Assembly: GCA_038250675.1 (NCBI GenBank)
Contig: JBBSCB010000013.1
Coordinates: 10,871-74,870 of the forward strand
From: JAICUF01 sp038250675
Lineage (GTDB): Bacteria > Gemmatimonadota > Gemmatimonadetes > Gemmatimonadales > GWC2-71-9
DNA length: 64,000 nucleotides
Direction: 5' to 3'
The translations under genes and the position numbers were made by a program. How positions within the stretch are numbered: the stretch's first letter is position 1; every line of letters starts with the position of its first letter. A model generated the notes under the pieces. The model saw only the letters and a program-made list of their open reading frames with translations. It had not been told where the DNA came from and made no database searches. Below are positions 38,665 through 46,973 of this stretch, piece by piece.

Positions 38665-39773
38665 CCGCCACGGCTGCTCCTTCCGGTAAGGTCACGTTCG
38701 CGCCTCCGCGTGAGATCGCCCAGTTCGCCGAGGAGTTGAAGCAGCGAGTCGGGGCATACTTCAGGGAACGGGGCATTTCGGAGAAGGCCAACGCCGCGAT
38801 GGTCGCCAAGACGATCACGCTGCTGGCGCTCACGTTCGTGCCGTATGGCGTGATCATGAGCGGGCGGTTTTCCGCCTGGCCCATGCTCGGGCTGGCGTTT
38901 CTCATGGGTCTGGGACTGGCCGGCATCGGGTTTTCCATTTCCCACGATGCCCTGCACGGCGCGTATTCCGCGCGTCCCTGGCTCAACCGGCTCATGGGCC
39001 TGTCGTTCGATCTGTCCGGCGCCAACGGGTACATGTGGAAGATCACGCACAACGTGATCCATCATACGTACACCAACATCGAGGGGATCGACGAGGACCT
39101 GACGGTCTCGCCGCTGCTGCGTCTCTCGCCGTCCGCGCCGCACCGCGCCGTCCATCGCTTTCAGCACATCTACGCCTTCGCCGCGTACAGTTTCTCCACG
39201 TTGTTCTGGGTATTCGTCAAGGACTACAAGTACTTCCTCCAGACCGACCTGGGGCCCTACAAGAACAAGAAGCATCCGCCGGCCGAGATCGCGACGCTCT
39301 TCGTAACCAAGCTGATCTACTACGGCTGGGCGCTGGTGCTGCCGCTCGTGCTGCTGCCGGTACCGTGGTGGCAGGTGCTCATCGGCTTCACGGTTATGCA
39401 CCTGACGGCGGGATTGATTCTGGGCGTGGTGTTCCAGCTGGCCCACGTGGTCGAAGGGACCGACTATCCCGCCCCGGACCAGACCGGCATGATGGAGCAT
39501 GCGTGGCTGGTGCACGAGATGGCGACGACGTCGAATTTCGGGCGGGAGAACCGGCTGCTCTGCTGGTATGTGGGCGGACTGAACTTCCAGGTGGAGCACC
39601 ATCTCTTCCCGCGGACCTGCAGCATCCACTATCCGGCGCTCAGCCCGATCGTGCAGGAGATCGCCGAGAAGTACAACATCCCGTACAACCAGCATCGGAC
39701 GCTGCGCGCGGCCATCGCGTCGCACTACCGCATGCTCAAGCGGCTGGGCCGCCCCGAGGCGCAGCCGGCCTAG
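38661..39773 (+). CDS. membrane fatty-acid desaturase
   Basis: About 370-aa inner-membrane di-iron desaturase of the linoleoyl-CoA/delta-6 type. The three His boxes are HDALHG, HNVIHHTYTN and QVEHHLFP, with four membrane helices in two pairs (residues near 50-95 and 190-260). It introduces double bonds into acyl chains and keeps membranes fluid in the cold. No ATG or GTG is well placed; CTG 38661, overlapping the rpsU stop, is the most likely start by coupling, but this is uncertain. The sequence from about THR-Ala-Thr-Ala at residue 2 onward is coding. Confidence 0.85.
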   Translation: MTATAAPSGKVTFAPPREIAQFAEELKQRVGAYFRERGISEKANAAMVAKTITLLALTFVPYGVIMSGRFSAWPMLGLAFLMGLGLAGIGFSISHDALHGAYSARPWLNRLMGLSFDLSGANGYMWKITHNVIHHTYTNIEGIDEDLTVSPLLRLSPSAPHRAVHRFQHIYAFAAYSFSTLFWVFVKDYKYFLQTDLGPYKNKKHPPAEIATLFVTKLIYYGWALVLPLVLLPVPWWQVLIGFTVMHLTAGLILGVVFQLAHVVEGTDYPAPDQTGMMEHAWLVHEMATTSNFGRENRLLCWYVGGLNFQVEHHLFPRTCSIHYPALSPIVQEIAEKYNIPYNQHRTLRAAIASHYRMLKRLGRPEAQPA

Positions 39774-39811
39774 CCGCGGCGCTCCGACCCGCGGCGCCCC
39801 GCCGCCGGCCT

Positions 39812-40978
39812 CTAGCGGCCGGCGACCATTGCGCCGACCATGTCGGCATTGGTGCGCGTCCGCTTCATGTCCACCAGCAGATCGTTCATCGCGTTGACCG
39901 GGGTCATCCCGGCGATGCGGCCGCGGATCTGGTGCGAGGCCTCGAGCGCGGGCGGTGCGAGGAGCAGCTCCTCGCGGCGGGTCGCGCTGGCCACCAGGTC
40001 GATCGCCGGAAACACCCGCCGCTCCGCCAGCTCCCGGCTCAGCACCAGCTCGCTGTTGCCGGTGCCCTTGAACTCCTCGAAAATCACCTGATCCATCTTG
40101 CTGCCCGTGTCCACGAGCGCGGTGGCGATGATCGTGAGCGACCCGCCCCCCTGCGACTCGTCGATGCGCCGCGCGCTGCCGAGAAATCGCTTGGGTTTTT
40201 CGAGCGACTGCGCATCGAGGCCGCCGGAGAGGGTGCGGCCGGTGCCGCGCTCGACCGTGTTGTAGGCGCGCGCCAGCCGGGTGAGCGAGTCCACGATGAG
40301 CACCACGTCCTCGCCCATCTCCACCCGTCGCCGCGCCCGCTCGAGCGTGAGCTCCGCCACCGCCACGTGCCGCTGTGCCGGGTGGTCAAAGGTGGACGCC
40401 ACCACTTCGCCGTAGCCCACCGCCTCCATTTCGTACACTTCCTCCGGCCGCTCATCCACCAGGAGCACCAGCAGCATCGCCTCGGGATAGTTGCGGGTGA
40501 TCCCTTCGGCGATGGCCTGGAGGACCATGGTCTTGCCGGCCTTGGCCGGCGCCACGATGAGCGCGCGAGTGCCCTTGCCAAAGGGGCAGAGCAGATCGAT
40601 GACCCGGTCGGTATAGTCCCGCTGGCCACCGCGGGTCAGGCCGCACTCGAGCATCAGCTGCTGGTTGGGATGGGTGGCGGTGAGCCGGGCAAATTCGCGC
40701 CGTTCGCCGACGTCCTCCGGCGGGCGGCCGCCGATCGCCGTGACCTTCTCCAGTGACGGGCTCTTGCCCTTGCCGGGGCGGCCGACCGTGCCCGCGATTT
40801 CATCGCCCGTGCGGAGTTTGTACTGCCGGATGAGCCGTTCACCGACATGGATATCCCCCTGGGAGGGGAGATAACTCGCCTCTTTGCGGCGGAGAAAGCC
40901 GGCGCCACGGCCGGCGATTTCAAGGATTCCGAGCGACGGCTGGTCGGGTGTTGACGGGATGGTGCCTCCGGAGGTCAA
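39812..40978 (-). CDS. rho: transcription termination factor Rho
   Basis: 388-aa hexameric RNA helicase. A cold-shock-like RNA-binding domain (GILEIAGRGAGFLRRKEASYLPS, here split after GAGFLRR; then DIHVGERLIRQYKLRTGD) is followed by the ATPase core with P-loop APAKAGKT, Walker B VVLIVDSLTRLARAYN, and the R-loop region (IDESQGGGSLTIIATAL). It lacks part of the usual N-terminal helical domain, so it is about 30 residues shorter than E. coli Rho. The only start in the track is TTG 40978; GGAGG lies just inside, so a later non-ATG start is possible. Confidence 0.93.
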   Translation of the reverse strand: MTSGGTIPSTPDQPSLGILEIAGRGAGFLRRKEASYLPSQGDIHVGERLIRQYKLRTGDEIAGTVGRPGKGKSPSLEKVTAIGGRPPEDVGERREFARLTATHPNQQLMLECGLTRGGQRDYTDRVIDLLCPFGKGTRALIVAPAKAGKTMVLQAIAEGITRNYPEAMLLVLLVDERPEEVYEMEAVGYGEVVASTFDHPAQRHVAVAELTLERARRRVEMGEDVVLIVDSLTRLARAYNTVERGTGRTLSGGLDAQSLEKPKRFLGSARRIDESQGGGSLTIIATALVDTGSKMDQVIFEEFKGTGNSELVLSRELAERRVFPAIDLVASATRREELLLAPPALEASHQIRGRIAGMTPVNAMNDLLVDMKRTRTNADMVGAMVAGR

Positions 40979-41146
40979 TGGGGTTTGCGCTGCCGAATGG
41001 TAATGCCACCCGCGCCGGATGACACGCCCGGGTCAGCGGAGGGGCAGGTCGATCCGTCAGTCGGTATACCAGCCGTGCCGTCGGGGCCGATGGCTAGGCG
41101 GCGTGGCCGGGTCCCTACGGACGCCCCGGCGTTCAGGTTCCGCCCG

Positions 41147-41563
41147 TCAGGCGGCGGCGGCCACCGCCCGCTTGATCCGCGCGAGGATGGCGGTTAATCC
41201 CTGGGTCCGCGTCATGCCGAGCGTTTCGGAAAGACGCAACTGATCGAGGAGGTCGTCGGGGACGGCCGCGACCGCGGCGGCCGGCTCGCCATCCAGCGTC
41301 CGGATGAGCAGCGAGATGAAGCCACGGACAGTGGGCGACTCCGGTGGCACGTCCGCGTAGAGGTGCACGCGCCCGTCCTGGACCTCGGTCCAGAGGAACA
41401 CGGGGGTCTGGCACTCATGCACCCGGTTGTGCCCCAGCGCCTTCTCGTCGTCGAGCCGGGCCGGAATCGGCGGCAACCGCCGCGCGTAATCCAGCAGGGT
41501 CTCCAGCCGGGTGGTGCGGTCGGCGGCCTGGAAGCGCGGGATCACGGTTGCAAGTGACGGCAT
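41147..41563 (-). CDS. sufE: SufE-family cysteine-desulfuration protein
   Basis: 138-aa protein that takes persulfide sulfur from SufS for Fe-S cluster assembly. RLETLLDYARRLPPIP followed by HNRVHECQTPVFLWTEV carries the acceptor Cys in the position of SufE Cys51, and DVPPESPTVRGFISLLIRTLDG is the conserved helix. ATG 41563 gives the normal family length. No sufS/sufBCD genes lie nearby in this window. It may also act with CsdA. Confidence 0.9.
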   Translation of the reverse strand: MPSLATVIPRFQAADRTTRLETLLDYARRLPPIPARLDDEKALGHNRVHECQTPVFLWTEVQDGRVHLYADVPPESPTVRGFISLLIRTLDGEPAAAVAAVPDDLLDQLRLSETLGMTRTQGLTAILARIKRAVAAAA

Positions 41564-41700
41564 GTCGGAGGATACACCGGGTTCGTGGCGGGAAGAAGTC
41601 GGCCGGAATGTGACCGGGGCCACCCCCATCCCGGGGAAATGGGAGTAGGTTCCCGACCGGCCGGACACGCCGGTCGGTACCCGAGAGCAGGAGGCCCATC

Positions 41701-41874
41701 ATGAAGCTGCCTCGCAAGATACCAGAGGGCGACGATCGGTCGGACGGCCGGGGTTCGCGCGAGGATTCCTCGACCGAGCCGCGTCGGTCGCGCGACGACC
41801 GGGGCCCTCGAGAGCGGCGCCATCATGACGATCAGAGTTATCCCGGCCCCGAGCGCCGGCTCCGCACACGCTGA
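41701..41874 (+). CDS. 57-aa highly charged small protein
   Basis: MKLPRKIPEGDDRSDGRGSR at the start and PGPERRLRTR at the end; the composition is dominated by Arg, Asp, Ser and Glu, so it is likely disordered or nucleic-acid binding. AGGAGG lies 6 nt before ATG 41701. Upstream, CCGACCGG (41653-41660) and CCGGTCGG (41670-41677) make a perfect 8-bp hairpin in the leader. The clear ribosome site supports translation; function unknown. Confidence 0.6.
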   Translation: MKLPRKIPEGDDRSDGRGSREDSSTEPRRSRDDRGPRERRHHDDQSYPGPERRLRTR

Positions 41875-41930
41875 GCACTTCCGGGGCGGGGTCGGCCGCG
41901 CCGGCCCCGTCGCCGGTCCTTCATCCATCG

Positions 41931-41970
41931 CCGGTCCGCCGGTCCGCCGGTCCGCCGGTCCGCCGGTCCG
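41931..41970. repeat. five perfect tandem copies of an 8-bp unit
   Basis: CCGGTCCG is repeated exactly five times without interruption. Eight is not a multiple of three, so slippage would change spacing rather than codons. It lies 100 nt upstream of the DUF1015 gene and after the small ORF. Copy number may vary between strains. Confidence 0.85.
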
Positions 41971-42069
41971 CTGGGCCGGGCAGCCGTGGATCTGCGCCTG
42001 ACTCGCCGCTGCACCGTCCCCGTTCATTGTTTGCGGAGGAGCGAGCATTCCGATTAGGATGTGAGCGCC

Positions 42070-43311
42070 ATGCGTCTCCACCCCTTCCGTGCTTTGCGCC
42101 CCGACCCGGGTCTCGCCGACCGGGTCGCCGCCGTTCCGTACGATGTCGTTTCGCGAGCGGAGGCGGTCCAGCTCGCCGCCGGTAACCGCCACAGCTTTCT
42201 GCATGTGGGGCGATCTGATATCGATCTGCCGCCCGACACCGATCCGCACGATGACCGGATCTATGCCGCGGCGCGGTCCGCGCTCGATCGCTTCGTGGCG
42301 GAGGGCACGCTCGTGCGGGAGGGCGAGCCGGCGCTGTATGTATACCGGCTGGAGATGGACGGCCGGACGCAGACCGGCGTGGTGGGTTGCGTGCACGTCG
42401 AGGATTACGAGCGCGACGTCATCCGGAAGCACGAAAAGACCCGGAAGGACAAGGAGGACGACCGCACGCGTCACGTGCTCACGCTCGATGCGAACGCGGA
42501 GCCGGTGTTCCTCACGTACCGCGGCACGCCGGACGTCGACCGCCTGGTGGAGCGCGCGGTGCAGCATCCGCCGCTGTACGACTTCACCGCGCGCGATGGG
42601 GTGCGCCACACGGTGTGGCGCATCGAGGATACCCGGCCGTGGTGTGACGCCTTTTCCGCGGTGCCGCTGGCCTACGTCGCCGATGGCCACCACCGCTCGG
42701 CAAGTGCGTGGCGGGCGGGGCGGGAGCGCCGGGCCGCCAACCCCACGCATCACGGCAACGAGGAGTACAATTGGTTCCAGGCCGTGCTCTTTCCGGCGGA
42801 CCAGCTCCGGATCCTCCCGTACAACCGCGTCGTGCGGGACCTGGCCGGCCAGACGCCGGATCAGCTGCTGGCTCGGCTTCGCAGCGCGGGCACACTGCGC
42901 GACGCCACCGACCCGGTCCCGGGGGCCGCGGGCTCGTTCGGCCTCTATCTCGATGGGCACTGGCACATGCTGGAGCTCGATCCGGCGAGCATCGACCACG
43001 CCGAACCGATCGCCTCACTCGACGTGAGTCTGCTGCATGACCGGATCCTCGGACCCATGCTCGGCATTGGCGACCCGCGAACCGATGAGCGGATCGACTT
43101 CGTGGGCGGCATTCGCGGCACGGGCGAGCTGGAGCGGCGGGTGGATTCAGGCGAGATGGCGCTGGGCATCGCCATGTATCCCACGACGCTGGATCAGCTA
43201 ATGGGCGTCGCCGACGCCGGACAGATCATGCCGCCCAAGAGCACCTGGTTCGAGCCCAAGCTGCGCAGCGGGCTGTTCGTCCACACGCTGGATTCGCCGG
43301 AGAGCACATGA
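42070..43311 (+). CDS. DUF1015 protein of the serine-biosynthesis operon
   Basis: 413-aa cytoplasmic protein of family DUF1015. The start MRLHPFRALRPDPGLADRVA, the AAVPYDVVSRAEA block, HEKTRKDKEDDRTRHVLT and YVADGHHRSASAW (DGHHR motif) are all family marks; the DGHHR and RKHE/RKDKE residues suggest phosphotransfer or an SerB-like role, as has been proposed for homologues that use serine as a phosphate acceptor. The gene overlaps serA (ATGA) and precedes serC, an arrangement common in Bacteroidetes and relatives, so a part in serine metabolism is likely. A GTG at 42061 is an alternative start. Confidence 0.85.
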   Translation: MRLHPFRALRPDPGLADRVAAVPYDVVSRAEAVQLAAGNRHSFLHVGRSDIDLPPDTDPHDDRIYAAARSALDRFVAEGTLVREGEPALYVYRLEMDGRTQTGVVGCVHVEDYERDVIRKHEKTRKDKEDDRTRHVLTLDANAEPVFLTYRGTPDVDRLVERAVQHPPLYDFTARDGVRHTVWRIEDTRPWCDAFSAVPLAYVADGHHRSASAWRAGRERRAANPTHHGNEEYNWFQAVLFPADQLRILPYNRVVRDLAGQTPDQLLARLRSAGTLRDATDPVPGAAGSFGLYLDGHWHMLELDPASIDHAEPIASLDVSLLHDRILGPMLGIGDPRTDERIDFVGGIRGTGELERRVDSGEMALGIAMYPTTLDQLMGVADAGQIMPPKSTWFEPKLRSGLFVHTLDSPEST

Positions 43312-44528
43312 GGGTTTTGATCGCCGACAAGTTCGAGAAGGTGGGCGTGGACGGGCTGCAGGAGCTTGGCTGCACCGTGGCGCTTCGGCCCGAGCTGGGC
43401 GCGGACACGCTGCCGGAGGCGGTGCGCGAGCTGGACCCGGAGATTCTGATCGTGCGCAGCACCAAGGTAACCCGGGCCGCGCTGGAGGCCGGTGTCAGTC
43501 TCGGGCTGGTGATCCGTGCCGGTGCCGGCATCGATACCATCGACATGGCCGCGGCCTCGGCCCGCGGCGTGTTCGTCTCCAATTGTCCGGGCCGCAACTC
43601 GCTGGCCGTGGCCGAGCTGGTCATGGGACTCCTGCTGAGCTGCGACCGGCGGATCCCGGACCAAGTGGCGGACCTGCGCCGGGGCACGTGGAACAAGGGC
43701 GAATACTCCAAGGCGCGCGGGCTCCACGGCCGGACGCTGGGCATCGTCGGGCTGGGTCAGATCGGCCGCGAGATCGCGCGGCGGGCGCTGGCGTTCGGGA
43801 TGCGGGTGGCGGCGTGGTCGCGCAACCTCACGGTCGAGGAGGCGCGGAGCCTGGGTGTCGAATACTGCCAGACGCCGCTCGACGTCGCGCGGGTGAGCGA
43901 TGCCGTCTCCATCAACGTCGCTGCCACCTCGGAGACGAGGCACCTGGTCAACGACGAGTTCCTGGCCCAGATGCGGGCCGGAGCCCACCTCATCAATACG
44001 TCACGCGGCTCGGTGGTGGACGAGGCGGCGCTCGCCCGCGCGATCCATGAGAAGGGCATCCGCGCCGGGCTCGACGTGTTCGCCGACGAGCCGGCGGGCG
44101 CCACCGGCACCTTTTCTGACGCGATCGTGCAGGAGCCCGGCGTGTACGGAACGCACCATGTGGGCGCATCCACCGAGCAGGCGCAGGTGGCAATTGCCCA
44201 CGAGGTGCTCCGGATCGTCGGCGCGTTCATCGAGAACGGCGCGGTGCCCAACTGCGTCAACCGCCTGGCCAAGAGCGCGGCGACGCACGTGCTCTCCATC
44301 CGCCACCAGAACCGGCCCGGCGTGCTGGCGGACGTCTTCCGTGAGCTCGCCGACCGGGGCATCAACGTGGAAGAAGTCGAAAACATCATCTATCATGGCG
44401 CCAAGGCGACCCTGGCGCGGGTCCATCTCGACATGCGTCCGGATCCGGCAGCCATCGCGGCCATTCGCGACGGCAATCCGCACATCATCAGCGTGGACCT
44501 GACCGCGCTCGACGGAAGGAGTGGGTGA
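43308..44528 (+). CDS. serA: D-3-phosphoglycerate dehydrogenase
   Basis: 406-aa NAD-dependent enzyme, first step of serine biosynthesis (3-phosphoglycerate to 3-phosphohydroxypyruvate). Rossmann motif LGIVGLGQIGREIARRAL, catalytic Arg in INTSRGSVVDEAAL, Glu in DVFADEPA and His in GTHHVGAST are present. A C-terminal ACT domain (VLSIRHQNRPGVLADVFREL) probably binds serine for feedback control. The start overlaps the DUF1015 stop; serC begins 4 nt after its stop. Confidence 0.93.
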   Translation: MRVLIADKFEKVGVDGLQELGCTVALRPELGADTLPEAVRELDPEILIVRSTKVTRAALEAGVSLGLVIRAGAGIDTIDMAAASARGVFVSNCPGRNSLAVAELVMGLLLSCDRRIPDQVADLRRGTWNKGEYSKARGLHGRTLGIVGLGQIGREIARRALAFGMRVAAWSRNLTVEEARSLGVEYCQTPLDVARVSDAVSINVAATSETRHLVNDEFLAQMRAGAHLINTSRGSVVDEAALARAIHEKGIRAGLDVFADEPAGATGTFSDAIVQEPGVYGTHHVGASTEQAQVAIAHEVLRIVGAFIENGAVPNCVNRLAKSAATHVLSIRHQNRPGVLADVFRELADRGINVEEVENIIYHGAKATLARVHLDMRPDPAAIAAIRDGNPHIISVDLTALDGRSG

Positions 44529-44532
44529 CCAC

Positions 44533-45636
44533 ATGAGCGATCGCATCTTCAATTTTGGCGCCGGCCCCGGCGTGCTGCCCGAGCCAGTGCTCAAGCAGGC
44601 GCAGCAGGATCTCTGGAACGTGGCCGGCAGCGGGATGGGCGTCATGGAGCTGAGTCACCGCGGCAAGGTGTTCGACCGCATCGCCGTCGAGGCGGAGCAG
44701 GCGTGCCGCGACCTGGCGGGCATTCCGGACAATTACCGCGTGCTGTTTCTCCAGGGCGGCGCGTCGCTCCAGTTCTCGATGGTGCCAATGAATCTCCTGC
44801 CGGCCGGTGCGACGGCCGACTATCTGGTGACCGGCGTATGGTCGCAGAAGGCCGTGAAGGAGGCCGCCCGTCAGGGCACCGTGCACGCTGCGGCCAGCAG
44901 CGAGGACCGGAACTTCAGCTACGTGCCCGGCCGCGACGCGATACAGTATTCCGCGGCCCCGCGCTACGTGCATCTCACGACCAACAACACGATCTACGGC
45001 ACCCAGTGGGGGGCGGAGCCGCCGGTGCCGGCCGGCGTGCCGCTCGTCGCGGACACCTCAAGCGACATGTACAGCCGGCCGCTCGACGTCCGGAACTACG
45101 GGCTGATCTACGCGGGCGCGCAGAAGAATCTGGGTCCGTCGGGCGTGGTGCTGGTCATCATCCGGGACGATCTCATCGAAGCGGGGCCCAAGGACCTGCC
45201 CACGATGCTGCAGTACCGCACGCATGCCACGGAGCGCTCGCTCTACAACACGCCGCCCACCTTCGGCATCTACATGATGGGTCTCGTCTTCAAGTGGATT
45301 CAGGCGCAGGGCGGGCTGACCGGCATCGCCGAGCGCAATGCCGAGAAGGCGCGGGTGCTGTACGACCATCTTGACCAGAGCGAGTTTTTCCGCGGCACGG
45401 CGGAGACGGTCAGCCGCTCGCTCATGAATGTCTGCTTCCGGGCGCCCACCGAGGAACTCGAGGCCAGGTTCGTCACGGAGGCGACGAAGCGCGGCTTGGA
45501 GGGGCTGAAGGGACACCGCCTCGTGGGCGGCATGCGCGCCAGCATCTACAACGCCTTCCCGAAGGCGGGTTGCGATGCGCTGGTGGCGTTCATGAAGGAG
45601 TTCGAGCGGGCCAACCGCCCGGCGGCCGTCCGCTGA
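44533..45636 (+). CDS. serC: phosphoserine aminotransferase
   Basis: 367-aa PLP enzyme converting 3-phosphohydroxypyruvate and glutamate to phosphoserine. IFNFGAGPGVLPEPVLKQAQ, VMELSHRGKVFDRI, VLFLQGGASLQFSMVPMNLL and the PLP Lys198 in YAGAQKNLGPSGVVL are all diagnostic of SerC. ATG 44533 (AAGGAG upstream) is preferred over the GTG at 44521. It follows serA within the same operon. Confidence 0.95.
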   Translation: MSDRIFNFGAGPGVLPEPVLKQAQQDLWNVAGSGMGVMELSHRGKVFDRIAVEAEQACRDLAGIPDNYRVLFLQGGASLQFSMVPMNLLPAGATADYLVTGVWSQKAVKEAARQGTVHAAASSEDRNFSYVPGRDAIQYSAAPRYVHLTTNNTIYGTQWGAEPPVPAGVPLVADTSSDMYSRPLDVRNYGLIYAGAQKNLGPSGVVLVIIRDDLIEAGPKDLPTMLQYRTHATERSLYNTPPTFGIYMMGLVFKWIQAQGGLTGIAERNAEKARVLYDHLDQSEFFRGTAETVSRSLMNVCFRAPTEELEARFVTEATKRGLEGLKGHRLVGGMRASIYNAFPKAGCDALVAFMKEFERANRPAAVR

Positions 45637-45644
45637 TTCCGGCC

Positions 45645-46493
45645 GTGGTCTCCGCCGAGTGGCTGTCCCAGAACCTCACGGTTCCGGGGGTCCGGGTGGT
45701 GGATGCGTCGTGGTACATGCCCACGAGCGGGCGCGATGCCGGGGCGGAGTACCGCGCGGCGCACATTCCCGGCGCCGTGCGCTTCGATCTGGAGGCGGCC
45801 AGCGATGCCGCGAGCGCATTGCCCCACATGCTGCCCTCCGCCAGTGATTTTTCCCGGCTGATGGGCGCGCTCGGCCTGGGTGACGACGATACGATTGTGC
45901 TGTACGACGGATCGGGCACCAATCGGAGCGCGCCGCGCGCCTGGTGGATGTTCCGCACGTTCGGCCACCAGGACACGGCGGTCCTCGATGGCGGGCTGGC
46001 ACAGTGGCGCGCCGAAGGGCGGCCGCTCGAGGCCGGTTCCGTGACGCGGCCGCCGGCACACTTCTCGGCCCGGCTCGACCACGCGCGCGTGCGGAACGTG
46101 GACGAGGTCCGCGCGCTGCTCACCAGCGGCGCGGCCCAGCTGGTCGACGCCCGGAGCGCCGAGCGGTTTGCCGGCACGGCGGCCGAGCCGCGCGCCGGGC
46201 TCCGGTCGGGACACATTCCCGGCAGCCGGAGTCTGCCCTACCAATCGTTGCTCGACCCCGCCGGCCGTCTGCTGGAGCCGGCGCTGCTGGCGCAGCGGGT
46301 GGCGGAAGCCGGCGTTGACCTCACGCGACCGGTGGTGGCCACCTGCGGCTCCGGCGTCACCGCCTGCGCCGTCGTCCTCGCGCTCGAGCATCTCGGTGCG
46401 CCGGGCGCGGCGGTCTACGACGGCTCCTGGACCGAGTGGGGCGCCCGCCCCGATCTCCCGATCGAAACAGGTCCCGCCCTCCCTTCATCCTGA
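45645..46493 (+). CDS. sseA: 3-mercaptopyruvate/thiosulfate sulfurtransferase
   Basis: 282-aa protein with two rhodanese domains. Domain 1 (to about residue 130) contains VRVVDASWYMPTSGRDA and the inactive loop DGSGTNRSAPRAWWM. Domain 2 ends with the active loop ATCGSGVTACAVVLAL; the CGSGVTA sequence is typical of mercaptopyruvate sulfurtransferase rather than thiosulfate rhodanese (which has CRxGxT). The GTG 45645 start is tentative: no clear ribosome site is seen, and a CTG nearer the serC stop is possible. It follows serC in the same direction, so sulfur or cysteine handling may be coordinated with serine supply. Confidence 0.87.
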   Translation: MVSAEWLSQNLTVPGVRVVDASWYMPTSGRDAGAEYRAAHIPGAVRFDLEAASDAASALPHMLPSASDFSRLMGALGLGDDDTIVLYDGSGTNRSAPRAWWMFRTFGHQDTAVLDGGLAQWRAEGRPLEAGSVTRPPAHFSARLDHARVRNVDEVRALLTSGAAQLVDARSAERFAGTAAEPRAGLRSGHIPGSRSLPYQSLLDPAGRLLEPALLAQRVAEAGVDLTRPVVATCGSGVTACAVVLALEHLGAPGAAVYDGSWTEWGARPDLPIETGPALPSS

Positions 46494-46503
46494 CGCTGCG
46501 CTC

Positions 46504-46540
46504 TTGACAAATACCTACACGTGTAATATTACATGTGTAG
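46504..46540 (+). promoter_or_regulatory. blaI promoter overlapped by BlaI-type operator
   Basis: TTGACA (46504-46509), 17-nt spacer, TATTAC (46527-46532) form a good promoter. Over it lies a 26-bp near-perfect palindrome (46515-46540): TACACGTGTA, then ATAT, then TACATGTGTA, flanked by C and G. Only one position pair of the 13 is mismatched. TACA-nn-TGTA is the recognised BlaI/MecI operator pattern, and the next gene is blaI. The spacer and -10 are covered, so autorepression is expected. The region stands out as AT-rich. Confidence 0.88.
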
Positions 46541-46571
46541 TCGTTTGCCAATTCCGTTCAGCGAGGGAGCG

Positions 46572-46973
46572 ATGCCCCAGTCACACCAATTGACCGAATT
46601 GCAGCTCGCGCTGCTCCGCGTCCTCTGGGAGCGCGGCGAGGCCACGGTGGTCGAGATCTGCGACGCGCTGCGGCCTGCGCGATCGCTTGCGCCCACGACG
46701 GTCGCGACACTGCTGTCGCGGCTCGAGCGGCGCGGGGTGGTCACGCACCGCACCGCAGCGCGTCAGTTCGTCTACGCCGCCGCGGTCACCGAGGCCGACG
46801 TTCGCCACTCGATGTTGAGCGAGCTGACCGAGCAGCTGTTCGACGGTGACGTCACCGAGCTGGTGCACCATCTGCTCAGCGCCCGCGAGATGACCGCCGA
46901 TGATCTGGGGAAGGTCAAGGAGCTGATCGCGAATCACGAGGCCCGCCTGGAGGTATCCGATGACCCGCGCTGA
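46572..46973 (+). CDS. blaI: BlaI/MecI-family transcriptional repressor
   Basis: 133-aa winged-helix repressor. LTELQLALLRVLWERGEATVVE, RSLAPTTVATLLSRLERRGVV and HRTAARQFVYAAAVT are the typical HTH and wing of BlaI; the C-terminal helical part (VRHSMLSELTEQLFDG...ELVHHLL) mediates dimerisation. GAGGGAG lies upstream of ATG 46572. In the classical system the signal-activated M56 protease cleaves BlaI and releases the promoter. Its stop overlaps the following M56 gene by 14 nt. Targets here are its own operon and possibly others. Confidence 0.93.
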   Translation: MPQSHQLTELQLALLRVLWERGEATVVEICDALRPARSLAPTTVATLLSRLERRGVVTHRTAARQFVYAAAVTEADVRHSMLSELTEQLFDGDVTELVHHLLSAREMTADDLGKVKELIANHEARLEVSDDPR

